Positions 53,333-62,276 of a stretch of 64,000 bases of DNA are shown piece after piece (position 1 is the stretch's first letter; each line of letters opens with the position of its first letter). Source of the DNA: Chersky-840 sp963838775. GTDB lineage: Bacteria; Actinomycetota; Acidimicrobiia; Acidimicrobiales; UBA8190. The stretch lies in the NCBI GenBank assembly GCA_963838775.1, contig CAWISP010000025.1, forward strand, positions 186,001-250,000, in the 5' to 3' direction. The position numbers and the translations under genes are program-made. A model generated the notes under the pieces. That model had not been told where the DNA came from. It made no database searches and was given only the letters and a program-made list of their open reading frames with translations.

Positions 53333-54057
53333 GAGCTCGATCCCACCAACACGAGGGCCGCCTGCCCCGCCGCGGATGCGCTGGCAACCAGGGGAGCCAT
53401 CGCAGTAGGGACCAACACCGAAATGACAATCGTGTCGGGACTCGAGGCCGCAGGAGCGGCGACTCCGGTGACGGTGGCGTTGGGCGCCAGAACACCGCCG
53501 ACCTCCAGTTGACCTGCCCCCGCCGAAGAACTCGCAGCGACGGACCCGTCAGAAGTTCCGCCTGTCAGGGTGGACGGAGCGCCCGTGAGGATCACGTCGA
53601 CGGTGTCTCCCACGGCGACGCCTCCAGCGGGAAGCTGGCCTGCCTTGGTGGCGACCCCCACTACCGCCTGACCGCGTACTGGATCACGGCGCGAAGTCAA
53701 CTCGGTGGTGCTCAGCAAGGTCCCGTGAAGAAGCGACACGGCCGCCGTTCTCCCGACAACCAGGCTGGCCTTATCCGCCGCGATCGGCGCTATTCCCGAT
53801 GAGAAGGCAATTCTCACGACGGCGAGGTCGTCTCCGGTGATCGTGTGACCCTGCTGAACATCGCGCGCCAGGATCAGGACGGCGACCCTATTGCCAGCGT
53901 GCAGATAGACGCTTGTAAAGACCGCAATGCAGATGGTGACCAATGCGAGTGAGCCGATCGCGACGACAGGGCGCCGCCGATGCTCGTTCCCGACAAAACG
54001 GGGAGTTGGGACCCTCGTTCGGCGGTTCAATCGAGAGCCCGACAACGTCGTGGACAC
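53329..54057 (-). CDS. CpaB/RcpC-type SAF-domain protein
   Basis: 242 residues. One N-terminal membrane helix (VVAIGSLALVTICIAVFTSVYL) is followed by a SAF domain, VLILARDVQQGHTITGDDLAVVRIAF and GTLLSTTELT, then the RcpC-like part VGVATKAGQLPAGGVAVGDTVDVIL. In proteobacteria CpaB works with the outer-membrane secretin; actinobacteria lack that secretin, so here it probably contacts the wall or pilus base. It is first or second in the operon. Confidence 0.87.
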   Translation of the reverse strand: MSTTLSGSRLNRRTRVPTPRFVGNEHRRRPVVAIGSLALVTICIAVFTSVYLHAGNRVAVLILARDVQQGHTITGDDLAVVRIAFSSGIAPIAADKASLVVGRTAAVSLLHGTLLSTTELTSRRDPVRGQAVVGVATKAGQLPAGGVAVGDTVDVILTGAPSTLTGGTSDGSVAASSSAGAGQLEVGGVLAPNATVTGVAAPAASSPDTIVISVLVPTAMAPLVASASAAGQAALVLVGSSS

Positions 54058-54080
54058 GAGTACCCTGCCTTGCTCGGCCG

Positions 54081-54998
54081 CTAGCCCGCTGTTCCGACAG
54101 ATTCGACCTGCTCCACACGAACAGGGACCGTGGAACTAGTTTGCAGCGGCGGAAGAGATCCCCCACCCACTACCCCTGCCGCAGTCCAGCGCACCGTCCA
54201 TGAAATTGTCGCCGTGACGCTAAACGCTCCGTCGTTCGGATCGCCATCAGTGCTGGGCTGGCCGGCAGACGATTCGGCATACGTGTAGGAGCAATTCGTT
54301 GTCTGTGCATCGAAGGACACGGCTGGCTGATAAGGAGTCCCGGGACCGTCGCAAACAACGGTGTGTCCGTCGCCCATTGACCACGAAACCGAGTCTGGCG
54401 TCGCAATTGCGGTAGCGCTGACACCACCAGCAGACGCAGTGGCACTAAAGCTGTGCCACGCTTGTGGATCGACCCAGAGCCATGAGCTCAAATTGACGAC
54501 GCTGAATGCGGTGGGGTTGAGGTTGACTACCGGAGACGGAAGTGTCAATGAGGCAGCAGCCTGCAAGGCAAGCGCGCTAGGGGCGACTGACGGAGCGGGT
54601 GGGGCCGCCGGCGACCCCGAGGGAAACCAAGAAAGCGCGCCGTTGTAGATCGTCAAGTCCCTACCGGGACACTTGACGAAATACCACGCTCCAGGAGTGG
54701 GACCGCCCGCTCCAAAAGTAGCGGCATCCTTGGCAGGGAGGGGTATGTAGGTGCAAGGCGCAGAGGATGCTCCCGAGCTTGATCCTCTGTGGACTCCGCG
54801 GTGAATCGCGCCTCTCCCGGGTTTCGAGGTCGTGTTGCCCACGCCCACCCTCACGGTGTTCCCGCCATCGGACGCCGAACTCGAGTTCGTCGCAGCCCAT
54901 GCGACGAAGGCTCCCTGTGTGCCAATCAGCGCCACGATCGCGACGGCCACCCAGATCTTCATCCGATGGGACAGCCGGCCTCCGCTGCTTTCAGGCAT
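54081..54998 (-). CDS. secreted PKD-like protein at the head of the Tad operon
   Basis: 305 residues. A single N-terminal helix (MKIWVAVAIVALIGTQGAFVAWA) acts as signal or anchor. The outer part has one cysteine pair around CTYIPLP and FVKCPG, a Pro/Ser/Ala linker, and a C-terminal beta-rich PKD-like region (DSVSWSMGDGHTVVCDG, NCSYTYAESSAG, FSVTATISWTVRW). Such proteins lie near Tad genes in other actinobacteria and may be a pilus-associated surface component; no role is proven. It is the most upstream gene of the operon. Confidence 0.75.
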   Translation of the reverse strand: MPESSGGRLSHRMKIWVAVAIVALIGTQGAFVAWAATNSSSASDGGNTVRVGVGNTTSKPGRGAIHRGVHRGSSSGASSAPCTYIPLPAKDAATFGAGGPTPGAWYFVKCPGRDLTIYNGALSWFPSGSPAAPPAPSVAPSALALQAAASLTLPSPVVNLNPTAFSVVNLSSWLWVDPQAWHSFSATASAGGVSATAIATPDSVSWSMGDGHTVVCDGPGTPYQPAVSFDAQTTNCSYTYAESSAGQPSTDGDPNDGAFSVTATISWTVRWTAAGVVGGGSLPPLQTSSTVPVRVEQVESVGTAG

Positions 54999-55462
54999 CG
55001 AACCGGTACCTCATTCGCAACCGAGAGGGCAGCCGAGAACGGACTGCGGGACTTCGGCGACAATCGGCAACCACCTTTTCCGCACTCAACGCTTCCAGAC
55101 GACTACGTAGAGCGAGAGCCCTAGCCAAAAGCATGGAATTCCCCCCGAATCAGGGCTTCTCTGGAGGCTGCCCCCCCACCAAATGTGGGGACACTACGGG
55201 TAGTGATCATCGGTCGCAACTTGACGTGACAAAGGAGCGAGCAGCTGCCAGACGCCGGAGACGCCGATGCGGTGAGAACGGCCACGCTCCGAGGGTGCTT
55301 TAAGCAGCTTGCCGCCAACCTTGCCCGCTACCTTGCTGGCGCCGGCGAACTTGCCGTAATGGACCCCGTCGGTTCGAGACAACGGCTCCGAGACGGAGTT
55401 GAGCGCTGGCTGCGTCACGGTCTCGGTTCTGAAATCCATTGGAGCTTTTATGCTCGGATCGC
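54999..55462. other. divergent promoter region between the Tad operon and SRAP gene
   Basis: 464 bases. A minus-strand frame at 55194-55439 gives 81 residues (including YGKFAGASKVAGKVGGKLLK) but has no ribosome site and I do not call it. A weak hairpin (CCCA, TGGG) lies near 55181-55195. Tad promoters should lie here; none was identified with confidence. Confidence 0.45.
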
Positions 55463-56224
55463 ATGTGCGGCCGAGTAGACATTCACACTCCCCCCTCGCA
55501 GCTGGCCCGGCTTCTCGAGGTCCAGTTGGCGGCGGGCGTCGATCCTGACGGCAGGCCGAGCTGGAACGTTCCTCCTGCGCGCGGCATCCCCGCCATCACC
55601 GAGCGACACGCACGCACCGAGGCCGGCGAGAAGAGCGAAGACCACGAGAGGGTCATGGACGTCCTGCGTTGGGGACTGGTCCCCCACTGGGCGAAAGACC
55701 CCCGCACCGGCTACAAGATGATCAACGCTCGAGCCGAGACGGTGACGAAGAAGCCCGCTTACCGCTCAGCGTTCGCCAACCACCGCTGTCTGATCGTCGT
55801 GGACGGGTTCTTCGAGTGGCAGGTCCAAGATCCCGACAGTCCGAAGCGCAAGGTCCCGTTCTACTTTCGCCGCGCAGACGGTCAGCCGATTACGTTCGCC
55901 GGCCTCTACGAGACGTGGTGGGACAAGTCGCGCTCCGAGGAGCCCGACCCCGAGACGATGCTTCGCACCTGCACCATCATCACCACCAACGCCGGGGCCG
56001 ACATGGTGGACGTCCACGACCGCATGCCCGTGATCATCGAGCGCCCCGACTTCGACCGCTGGCTCGACCCCGACCAGCACGACACCGAGGCCCTCGCCAA
56101 GCTGCTGCTGCCGGCCCCCAAAGGGACCCTCGTCCGGCACCCCGTCGACAGGGCCGTGAACAGCCCCCGCAACGACGGCCCCATGATCATCCAGCACGCC
56201 CCGTCCGACGAGGACGACGAGTAG
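55463..56224 (+). CDS. SOS response-associated peptidase (SRAP/YedK/HMCES family)
   Basis: A 253-residue protein that shields abasic sites in single-stranded DNA by covalent linkage to its N-terminal Cys. The start must be ATG 55463, because the family requires M-C-G-R at the N terminus (Cys2 after Met removal). Other marks: PSWNVPPARGIPAI, LRWGLVPHWAKD, MINARAETV, VDGFFEWQ (catalytic Glu) and HDRMPVII (His). All key residues are present. An insert of about 15 charged residues (RTEAGEKSEDHER) lies between the first blocks. Confidence 0.94.
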   Translation: MCGRVDIHTPPSQLARLLEVQLAAGVDPDGRPSWNVPPARGIPAITERHARTEAGEKSEDHERVMDVLRWGLVPHWAKDPRTGYKMINARAETVTKKPAYRSAFANHRCLIVVDGFFEWQVQDPDSPKRKVPFYFRRADGQPITFAGLYETWWDKSRSEEPDPETMLRTCTIITTNAGADMVDVHDRMPVIIERPDFDRWLDPDQHDTEALAKLLLPAPKGTLVRHPVDRAVNSPRNDGPMIIQHAPSDEDDE

Positions 56225-56232
56225 CCCGGCCC

Positions 56233-56568
56233 GTGACCACGCTCGGCCAGGCCCGCAAGATGGCCCTGGCACTGCCGGAGACGACCGAAGAGCCTCACCA
56301 CGACATGTCCTCGTTCCGGGTACGGGGAAAGATCTTCGCCACTGTCCCCGACGACACCCATCTCCGGGTCATGGTCGACGAGATGGAGATCCGGGCCGCG
56401 GTGGCCGCCAACTCCGATGTCTGTCAGGAGTTGTACTGGGGAAAGCGGTTGGCTGCCGTCGTGATCGACCTCGAGCGCGCCAAACCCCTTGTGGTCAAGG
56501 ACCTGCTCACCGATGCCTGGATCCGCAAGGCACCCAAGAAGCTGGTGGAGGAGCTCTCGCACCGCTGA
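56233..56568 (+). CDS. MmcQ/YjbR family DNA-binding-like protein
   Basis: 111 residues from GTG 56233, nine bases after the SRAP stop. LGQARKMALALPETTEEPHHDMSSFRVRGKIFATVPDD and LTDAWIRKAPKKLVEEL fit the YjbR/CyaY-like fold. The family was named from a mitomycin-cluster gene; its biochemical role is unsettled, with DNA binding suggested. It is probably in one transcript with the SRAP gene. Confidence 0.87.
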   Translation: MTTLGQARKMALALPETTEEPHHDMSSFRVRGKIFATVPDDTHLRVMVDEMEIRAAVAANSDVCQELYWGKRLAAVVIDLERAKPLVVKDLLTDAWIRKAPKKLVEELSHR

Positions 56569-56685
56569 CGAGCAGCGTGCGCGCGGCGCCAAGGGGCCAT
56601 CTCAACTCCGGGCGAGGGGGAGTGGAGATGGTTAGCCTGTGCCGGGATTCGGTCGGCGGGACCGACGCGGGGAGCGGGGGACGCG

Positions 56686-57342
56686 ATGGAACTCAAGGTC
56701 GTCGGCGCGGGAGTGGGCCGAACCGGAACGCTGTCTCTGAAGACCGGCCTGGAACAACTCACGGGCCGCCCCTGCTACCACATGCTCGAGGTCTTCTCTC
56801 ATCCCGAGCACGTCACCCAATGGCGCGAGGCGGCCGAGGGCGGCAAGGCGGACTGGGCGGCGATGCTCGACGCGTACGGAGCCACCTCGGACTTTCCGGC
56901 CTGTCTCTTCTGGCCTGAGATCCTCGAGGCCAACTCCGGTGCCGTCGTCGTGTTGTCGACCCGCCGCGACAGCGAAGCGTGGTGGGAGAGCGCCAGCAAC
57001 ACCATCTTCGCCATCGACGGGTCGCAGCTTCCCCCCGAGATGGCCGACTGGTTCGAGATGTGGCGCGCCGTGGCCTCGGCCCGCTTTACGGACCGGTGGA
57101 CCGACAGGGACGCGGCGATCGCCGCCTACGAGCGTCACAACGCCGAGGTGCGCGCCTCGGTGCCTACGGGGGAGCTCGTGGACTGGCAGGCGCGAGACGG
57201 GTGGGAGCCGCTGTGTGACGCGCTGGACATGGCCGTTCCGGGTGAGCCGTTCCCGCACCTCAACACCAGAGAGGAATTCCCGCACGTCGATGCCGACACG
57301 AACCTGGAGGAAGCCCTCGAGCAGTTCAATCCGGGCGGCTGA
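56686..57342 (+). CDS. sulfotransferase family protein
   Basis: 218 residues from ATG 56686. The N terminus VVGAGVGRTGTLSLKTGLEQL is the PAPS 5'-phosphosulfate loop in the G-x-G-R-T-G-T form used by the Sulfotransfer_4 group. VVVLSTRRDSEAWWESASNTIF is the second PAPS block (R-x-x-x-x-W). CYHMLEVF fits the substrate side. It would move sulfate, or by family analogy another group, to an unknown acceptor. The last codons lie inside a 14-base tandem repeat. Confidence 0.85.
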   Translation: MELKVVGAGVGRTGTLSLKTGLEQLTGRPCYHMLEVFSHPEHVTQWREAAEGGKADWAAMLDAYGATSDFPACLFWPEILEANSGAVVVLSTRRDSEAWWESASNTIFAIDGSQLPPEMADWFEMWRAVASARFTDRWTDRDAAIAAYERHNAEVRASVPTGELVDWQARDGWEPLCDALDMAVPGEPFPHLNTREEFPHVDADTNLEEALEQFNPGG

Positions 57343-57445
57343 ACCGGGTGACTGAACGCGAGCGGCCAAACCCGGGCCGTTGAATCCGGGCGGCTGAACC
57401 CGGGCGGCTGAACCCGGGCGGCTGAACCCGGACGGCTGAACCCGG
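57331..57445. repeat. 14-base tandem repeat containing a stop codon
   Basis: About eight units of CCGGGCGGCTGAAC, three exact and the rest with small changes (two of 13 bases, one of 15). The first unit holds the last codons and the TGA of the sulfotransferase gene, so the array repeats that gene's own end. Confidence 0.9.
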
Positions 57446-57480
57446 ATGCCCTTCGAAGTGGCCGATGACGAACCCCGTCG

Positions 57481-59890
57481 CTACGTCTGGCAGTTACCCA
57501 GCCCGAGCTGGATCGCGGCGCAGACCGTGGCGTAGCTGACCCGCCAGCCGCCGTCGATGATCAGGGCCTGGCCGACCATCGGGAACGTCAGCTGGGCGTC
57601 GGAGTGGAACCGGAGGGTGTAGGCCACATCCGCCAAGGTCGGGCTCTCGAACACCACGGTGTTCACGTCGATGTAGCTCGACGACGCCAGCGCCTCGTAG
57701 GGCCCGGTGTCGAGCTGTTCGAGGGCGCCGGACACGAGGCTTCCGTCCTCGATCGACTGCACCCGCTGGATGGGCGGGGTGCTGCAGTCGAACACCGCTG
57801 CGAAGGCGGCCGAGATGGCCTGCGTGGCCGCCTGGGGGTCGGCGGGCTGGCCGGCACCGGCCGGAGGCGCGGCGGGAAGCGTGGCGGGCAGGGCCGAGGG
57901 CCCGGCCGGCGCGCTGGCTTCGACCTGGAGCGGCACGGTGGCGAGCGCGTTGCCCGAGCCGTCGCTCACCTGGAGCTGCGACCCGCTGGCGACGAGCGTG
58001 CTGGCGGGGTCGCCCGCCAGCACGATGACCGCCGTTCCGTCCACGGGCGCCTCGGTCACCGTCCCCGTGCTGCCGGTCACCGACAACGTCGTCACCTGCG
58101 GGCCGACCTCGACGTCGACCACGGTGGCGGGTGCCCCCTCGGCGCCTCCCACGCTCGACACGGCCGCGCTGATCAACGGAGACGTGTAGTTCGGGAACAG
58201 CGCGCTCGTGAGCACGGCGACGGCGCCCGGCGTGGTGACCTCCTCGACGATGCCTCCGGACGGGGTGCACGCCGCGTCCCCGGTGCCGTACCCCGACTGC
58301 GACTGCAATCCGGGGAGCGCCTTGTACACGGCCACGGCGGTGCCGTCGGGCCAGCGCTTCACGAACAACGGCCCCTCGGGGGCGACGGTGACGTTGCCCA
58401 CCTGGTTGGCCGGTGTCACCTGGATCTGCGGGGCCACCGAGGCGAGAGAGAGCTGCCAGGCGTCCCCGCTCAAGGTGGCCGCGGCGTAGAGCGGGCCCAC
58501 CGGACTGCGCTCCCTGGCCCATCGATCAGGTGGTACTCGACGATGGCCGCGGTGGCCGAGGTGAACACGACCCGGTCGACGTCCACCTCCGCGGTCCCAC
58601 TGAAGGGCACCGTCTCGAGGGCGTCACCGCCGGCCATGGCGTTGAGGCGCTGCACCGGTGAGGCGCGGCACCCGAGGGCCGTCTCCACGGCGCGGGTGAC
58701 CGCGGCGGTGGCGGCCGCGGGGTCTGCCGGTTGGACCGAGCCCGGCGCCGGCAGGGCGCTCGGCGCGGCGGGACCGGTGGCCACGCTGCTGGCGGTGCCG
58801 AGCCCGTAGCCGGCGAGGACCTGTCCGGCGCCCCCGAGCACGTCGATGGCCGCCGTCGAACCGTTCCCGAGGGCGACGTCGGGGGCTCCGGTGTGCCCCA
58901 GGACCACGACGCCCGAGGACGGCACCGCGACCTGGTCGATCGATCCGTCGGCGAACTGGACTTCGACCGTGGTGGCGGCGGTGCCGACTTGGGCCAGGAC
59001 CCAGGTGGCCGGCGCGCCCTCGGCCTGGCCGATCTCGCCCACCTGCACGTCGACGAGGGCACCGGTCGCCCCCTGGAACAGGGGCTCCGATATGGTCCCC
59101 ACCGCGTCGGTGTCCGAGATCTCGACGGTGAGCTGGGTGGTGGTGAGACACCCCTGGTTCGTCGGGCGCCAGACCCGCAGGTTCGGAGGCGCCGGGAGCG
59201 GAGGTAGCCGGTTCGGCGGATATCGAAGGCGGGGAGGACGGCCCGGAAGAGGGCGGAGACACGGTGCTCAGGCCGGACGCGGCACCACCGGACGCGGCAC
59301 CACCCGAACCGCCCGACGCGGCACCACCGGCGGGCTGGTCGAACACGGTCATCTGCACCCCGTCGGGCGACGTGTGGCCGTAGAGGCGCTGGAGCGAGGT
59401 CGACGACGAAGGCGCCACGTCGATGGGCGTCGTGGTGCTCGGGGTGGAGGCGTTGACAATGCCCGCTCCGCCCTCCCCCTGGGCAGGCGTCGACCCGGTC
59501 CCGTTGAAGGCCCGATTGGGCGTGACCCCGAGACTGCCACCACCGTGCGATGCCTCGTCGCCCGCGTACGACGCGCTGACCGTGCCCGTCGAGGGGCAGG
59601 ACGAGGACGCCGTCGCGCCGGTCGAGTCGCCCCCCGGGGAGGCCGGCGTGGCCGGCGACCTGGCGCGGGGCGCTACCACCCGACGTCACCACCACACTGA
59701 GGCAGACTGCCATCACCACCACGATGGTCAGTGTGGCGGCCTCCCATCGGCGTCGGCTGTGGCGGCGAAGGGCACCTTGCGCTACAGACGTCACCGCGGT
59801 GGCGTCGGCGGGTGCCGACACCGAGCGCGCCCGGGCTACCAGGGCGGCGCGCAGCCGGTCCTCGAAGCCTGCGTCGTGATTGTCGCTCAT
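57481..59890 (-). pseudogene. large exported protein coupled to an ECF sigma factor, three frameshifts
   Basis: About 800 residues in four joined segments. The N terminus from ATG 59890 (overlapping the sigma stop) is a cytoplasmic helix pair, FEDRLRAALVARARSVSAPAD, then one membrane helix (AATLTIVVVMAVCLSVVVTSG), the layout of a membrane anti-sigma factor. A Ser/Gly/Ala-rich part follows, then two similar extracytoplasmic repeats (PADPAAATAAVTRAVETALGC and PADPQAATQAISAAFAAVFDC). Frame changes lie near 59670, 59190 and 58510. A cysteine near the end reads GLGNCQT. The anti-sigma role is inferred from coupling and topology. Confidence 0.65.
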
Positions 59891-60488
59891 GGCCCCTCCC
59901 CCGGATCAGCGATGGCGGTGCGCAGCCGGGCACAGCCGCGGTGCACGAGCGAGGCGACGGTCCCGGGCCGACAATGCAGGAGCAGGGCGATCTCGCCGTC
60001 GCTCATCTGCTCGTAGAAACGCAGCACGATGGCGGCGCGCTGGCGGGGGGCAGGCGCGCCAGCACGTCGAAGAGCTCGTCGGCCTCGAGGCCGACGCCGG
60101 TGCCGTGGGCGTCGCTGGTGTGCTCGGCGCTCGCCCGGGCCCGCTCTAGCCGGCGCCGGCGGTGCCACGAGCGCGCCGCGTTGACCACGCAACGCCGCAC
60201 GTAGGGCAGGGGGTCGTCGAGCCCGTCGAAGCGCCGGTAGACCCGGACGAAGACGTCGTGGACGAGGTCGCGGGCCACGTCCTCGGAGAGGGTCAGCAGG
60301 AAGCCGAGCCGGACCAGGGACTCGTAGTGGGCCCGGTAGAAGTCGTCGAAGCCACGGGGCGGAGGCGGGCCGAAGGCGCCGGCCCCGTCTTGCCACGCAC
60401 CCGCAGCAGCCACGGCACCCCCGATGTCCGTGCCGAGCGGTCCGGGCCCGGGCTCCCCCACCCACAGGCGGGCCACATCGGCGTGCAT
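59887..60488 (-). pseudogene. ECF RNA polymerase sigma factor (SigE/SigM-like group), frameshifted
   Basis: The first frame, ATG 60488 onward, gives region 2: FDDFYRAHYESLVRLGFLLT, DVARDLVHDVFVRVYRRFD and PLPYVRRCVVNAARSWHRRRR. The second frame gives region 4: LRFYEQMSDGEIALLLHCRPGTVASLVHRGCARLR. They meet in a run of six G near 60046-60051 (C on the coding strand); one more base gives RLPPRQRAAIVLRFYEQ. Joined length is about 200 residues, normal for the family. It overlaps the large exported protein by ATGA, the usual sigma/anti-sigma layout. Confidence 0.85.
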
Positions 60489-60538
60489 GTCTCTACCACG
60501 CCGGGGTCGGGTGTTTCCTTGCACCTCCGGGCCAGAAT

Positions 60539-60570
60539 GCCCGAATCGGGCCGGAATTCCCGATTCGGGC
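60539..60570 (-). terminator. inverted repeat after DUF899
   Basis: GCCCGAATCGGG and CCCGATTCGGGC are perfect 12-base arms with an eight-base loop. A third copy of one arm, GCCCGATTCGGG, lies at 60577-60588, so two different hairpins are possible. It is positioned 13-62 bases past the DUF899 stop and 50 bases before the sigma start. Confidence 0.7.
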
Positions 60571-60600
60571 CCGAATGCCCGATTCGGGAGGCGGCTGCGA

Positions 60601-61311
60601 TCAGGTGTCGTACTCGTCGTGACGGCGCACCCAGAACTGCCGGTCCCCGACGGGCTCGTCGCGGCCCTTGGGCACCAGGTCGAGGAATTGGTAGGTGCCG
60701 TTGACCATGTCGATGCCCCGGGCGTATGTCGAATACGTGTGGAAGACCTCTCCGGCCTCGTTTTTGGCGAAGACGCTGATGCCCTCGCGATCGGCGAGTC
60801 CGGGATCGGTCGAGCCGTAGTTGTAGACGGCGCTGTGGTCGGTGACCGCCTCGGGCGCGAAGGACACGCCGAAGTCCAAGTTGAAGTCCGAGCCGAAGGC
60901 CGACACCCACGGGAAGGTCCAACCCATGCGCTGCTTGTAGGGGGCGATCTTGGCGAGCGGGGCCCGCGACACCGCCGTCAGGATGACATCGCGCGCCTTG
61001 AGGTGCACGGGAGCTCCGTTGAAGTTGTCCGCCCAGAACGAGCAGTGCGGGCACCCCTCGGTCGCGTCAGGGTCAAACATGAAGTGGTAGACGACCAGTT
61101 GGCTCCGGCCATCGAACAACTCCGGCAGTGTCACCCTGCCGTCGGGGCTCTCGAAGACGTACTCCTTGGACACCACCTCCCACGGCAGGTCGCGTCGCCG
61201 TTGGGCCAGCGCCTCGCGCTGGCGGGCGAACTCCTTCTCGCGGGTGAGCAGCGCCGTGCGGGCCTCGATCCATTCCTGGTGCGACACCACTGCGTGGTTC
61301 TCCACCTCCAC
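60601..61311 (-). CDS. DUF899 thioredoxin-like protein
   Basis: 236 residues from GTG 61311, behind AGAGGAG; the frame extends to 61656 but that part overlaps the divergent regulator. Family marks: WIEARTALLTREKEFARQREALAQRRRDLPW, LVVYHFMFDPDATEGCPHCSFWADNF (C-x-x-C of the thioredoxin-like fold) and GWTFPWVSAFGSDFN. The role is uncharacterised; the fold suggests redox activity. It is divergent from an ArsR-SRPBCC pair, a neighbourhood often seen with DUF899. Confidence 0.9.
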   Translation of the reverse strand: MEVENHAVVSHQEWIEARTALLTREKEFARQREALAQRRRDLPWEVVSKEYVFESPDGRVTLPELFDGRSQLVVYHFMFDPDATEGCPHCSFWADNFNGAPVHLKARDVILTAVSRAPLAKIAPYKQRMGWTFPWVSAFGSDFNLDFGVSFAPEAVTDHSAVYNYGSTDPGLADREGISVFAKNEAGEVFHTYSTYARGIDMVNGTYQFLDLVPKGRDEPVGDRQFWVRRHDEYDT

Positions 61312-61437
61312 CGTGCGACTCCTCTCTCGACTTTCGTCGGACGCGCGACGACGCTCGCTCGGGGGGCCGAGGCCGGCCGGGGACCAACGTTCAACGGATG
61401 CGTTTACTATCACGAACCTGCTGATACAGTCAACAAG

Positions 61438-61779
61438 GTGGTTGAAGATCAGGTGTTGGACCGCACGTTGGACCGCACCTACGCGGCGCTCGCGGACCCG
61501 ACCCGGCGCGCGCTGCTCGTGGCGCTGCGATCCGGCGCGGCACGCATCACCGATCTGGCCGAGCCCATCCCGATGACCTTCGCCGGGGTGTCCCGCCACG
61601 TGGGCGTCCTCGAGGCCGCCGGCCTCGTCCGCCGCGAGATCCGGGGCCGCGAGCACTGGGTGTCGGTCGAGCCCGACGGCCTTCGACAGGCCGAGCGTTG
61701 GATCGGCGAGCAGTTCTTGTTCTGGTCACGCACCGCCGACGCCCTGGCCGCCAGGCTCGAACGCAAGAGGCGAAGGTGA
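61438..61779 (+). CDS. ArsR-family transcriptional regulator
   Basis: 113 residues from GTG 61438. The winged helix reads RTYAALADPTRRALLVALRSGAARITDLAEPIPMTFAGVSRHVGVLEAAGLVRREIRGREHWVSVEP. It lacks the metal-binding Cys motifs of ArsR/SmtB sensors, so it is probably a ligand- or partner-controlled repressor. It is coupled to the SRPBCC gene through a GTGA overlap. This ArsR-SRPBCC unit is a widespread pair, presumably autoregulated at the 126-base gap to DUF899. Confidence 0.92.
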   Translation: MVEDQVLDRTLDRTYAALADPTRRALLVALRSGAARITDLAEPIPMTFAGVSRHVGVLEAAGLVRREIRGREHWVSVEPDGLRQAERWIGEQFLFWSRTADALAARLERKRRR

Positions 61780-62276
61780 CGACCGAGGGGGAGCACCGCG
61801 AGGGGGAGCACCGCGAGGGGGAGCGCGCCGCTGTGGTGCGGCGCGTCCTTCCGGCTCCCCCTGACGTCGTCTTCGACGAATGGCTCGACGCCGCGGGTAT
61901 GGCCGAGTGGATGTGCCCACGCCCGGCCCGGCCGGTGAGGATCGAGCTCGTCCACGGATTGGCGGACAGTTCCTCATCGACATCGACGATGAGGGATTCG
62001 CGTCTGTCGATCACCGGCGAGTACCTCGAACTGGTCCGTCCGCACCGACTCCGGTTCACGTGGGACTGTACGACCTGGGACCCCGGGGATCCGACGAGCA
62101 TCGTGACCGTCACGCTCGAGCCGCATGGGGACGGGCTCACCCTTATGACGATCCACCACGTGCAGCTCCCCCCGACGCTGGTCGCCCGCCACCACAACGG
62201 CTGGACGCGCATCGGCGAGCAGCTCGAGAGCCACCTGGTGAGCCGTGCTCCGGGGAGCCGGATCAGCCCTCGGTGA
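61776..62276 (+). CDS. SRPBCC/AHSA1-like protein with a compensated double frameshift
   Basis: 166 residues from GTG 61776. VVRRVLPAPPDVVFDEWLDAAGMAEWMCP opens the SRPBCC fold and ITGEYLELVRPHRLRFTWDC continues it. Between them the annotated frame reads an atypical Ser/Thr-rich stretch, while the next frame reads IGGQFLIDIDDEGF, exactly what the fold needs there. So one base seems gained or lost near 61955 and again near 61995, cancelling out. It is the partner of the ArsR regulator. Confidence 0.82.
   Translation: MTTEGEHREGEHREGERAAVVRRVLPAPPDVVFDEWLDAAGMAEWMCPRPARPVRIELVHGLADSSSSTSTMRDSRLSITGEYLELVRPHRLRFTWDCTTWDPGDPTSIVTVTLEPHGDGLTLMTIHHVQLPPTLVARHHNGWTRIGEQLESHLVSRAPGSRISPR
61785..61826. 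repeat. 15-base tandem repeat at the SRPBCC start
   Basis: GAGGGGGAGCACCGC occurs twice exactly and a third time with changes at the end. It encodes E-G-E-H-R repeats right after the start codon, in frame. Confidence 0.9.

Noticed and set aside
55194..55439. 81-residue minus-strand frame between the Tad operon and SRAP gene
   Set aside because: No ribosome site and no recognisable family; it lies where divergent promoters are expected.
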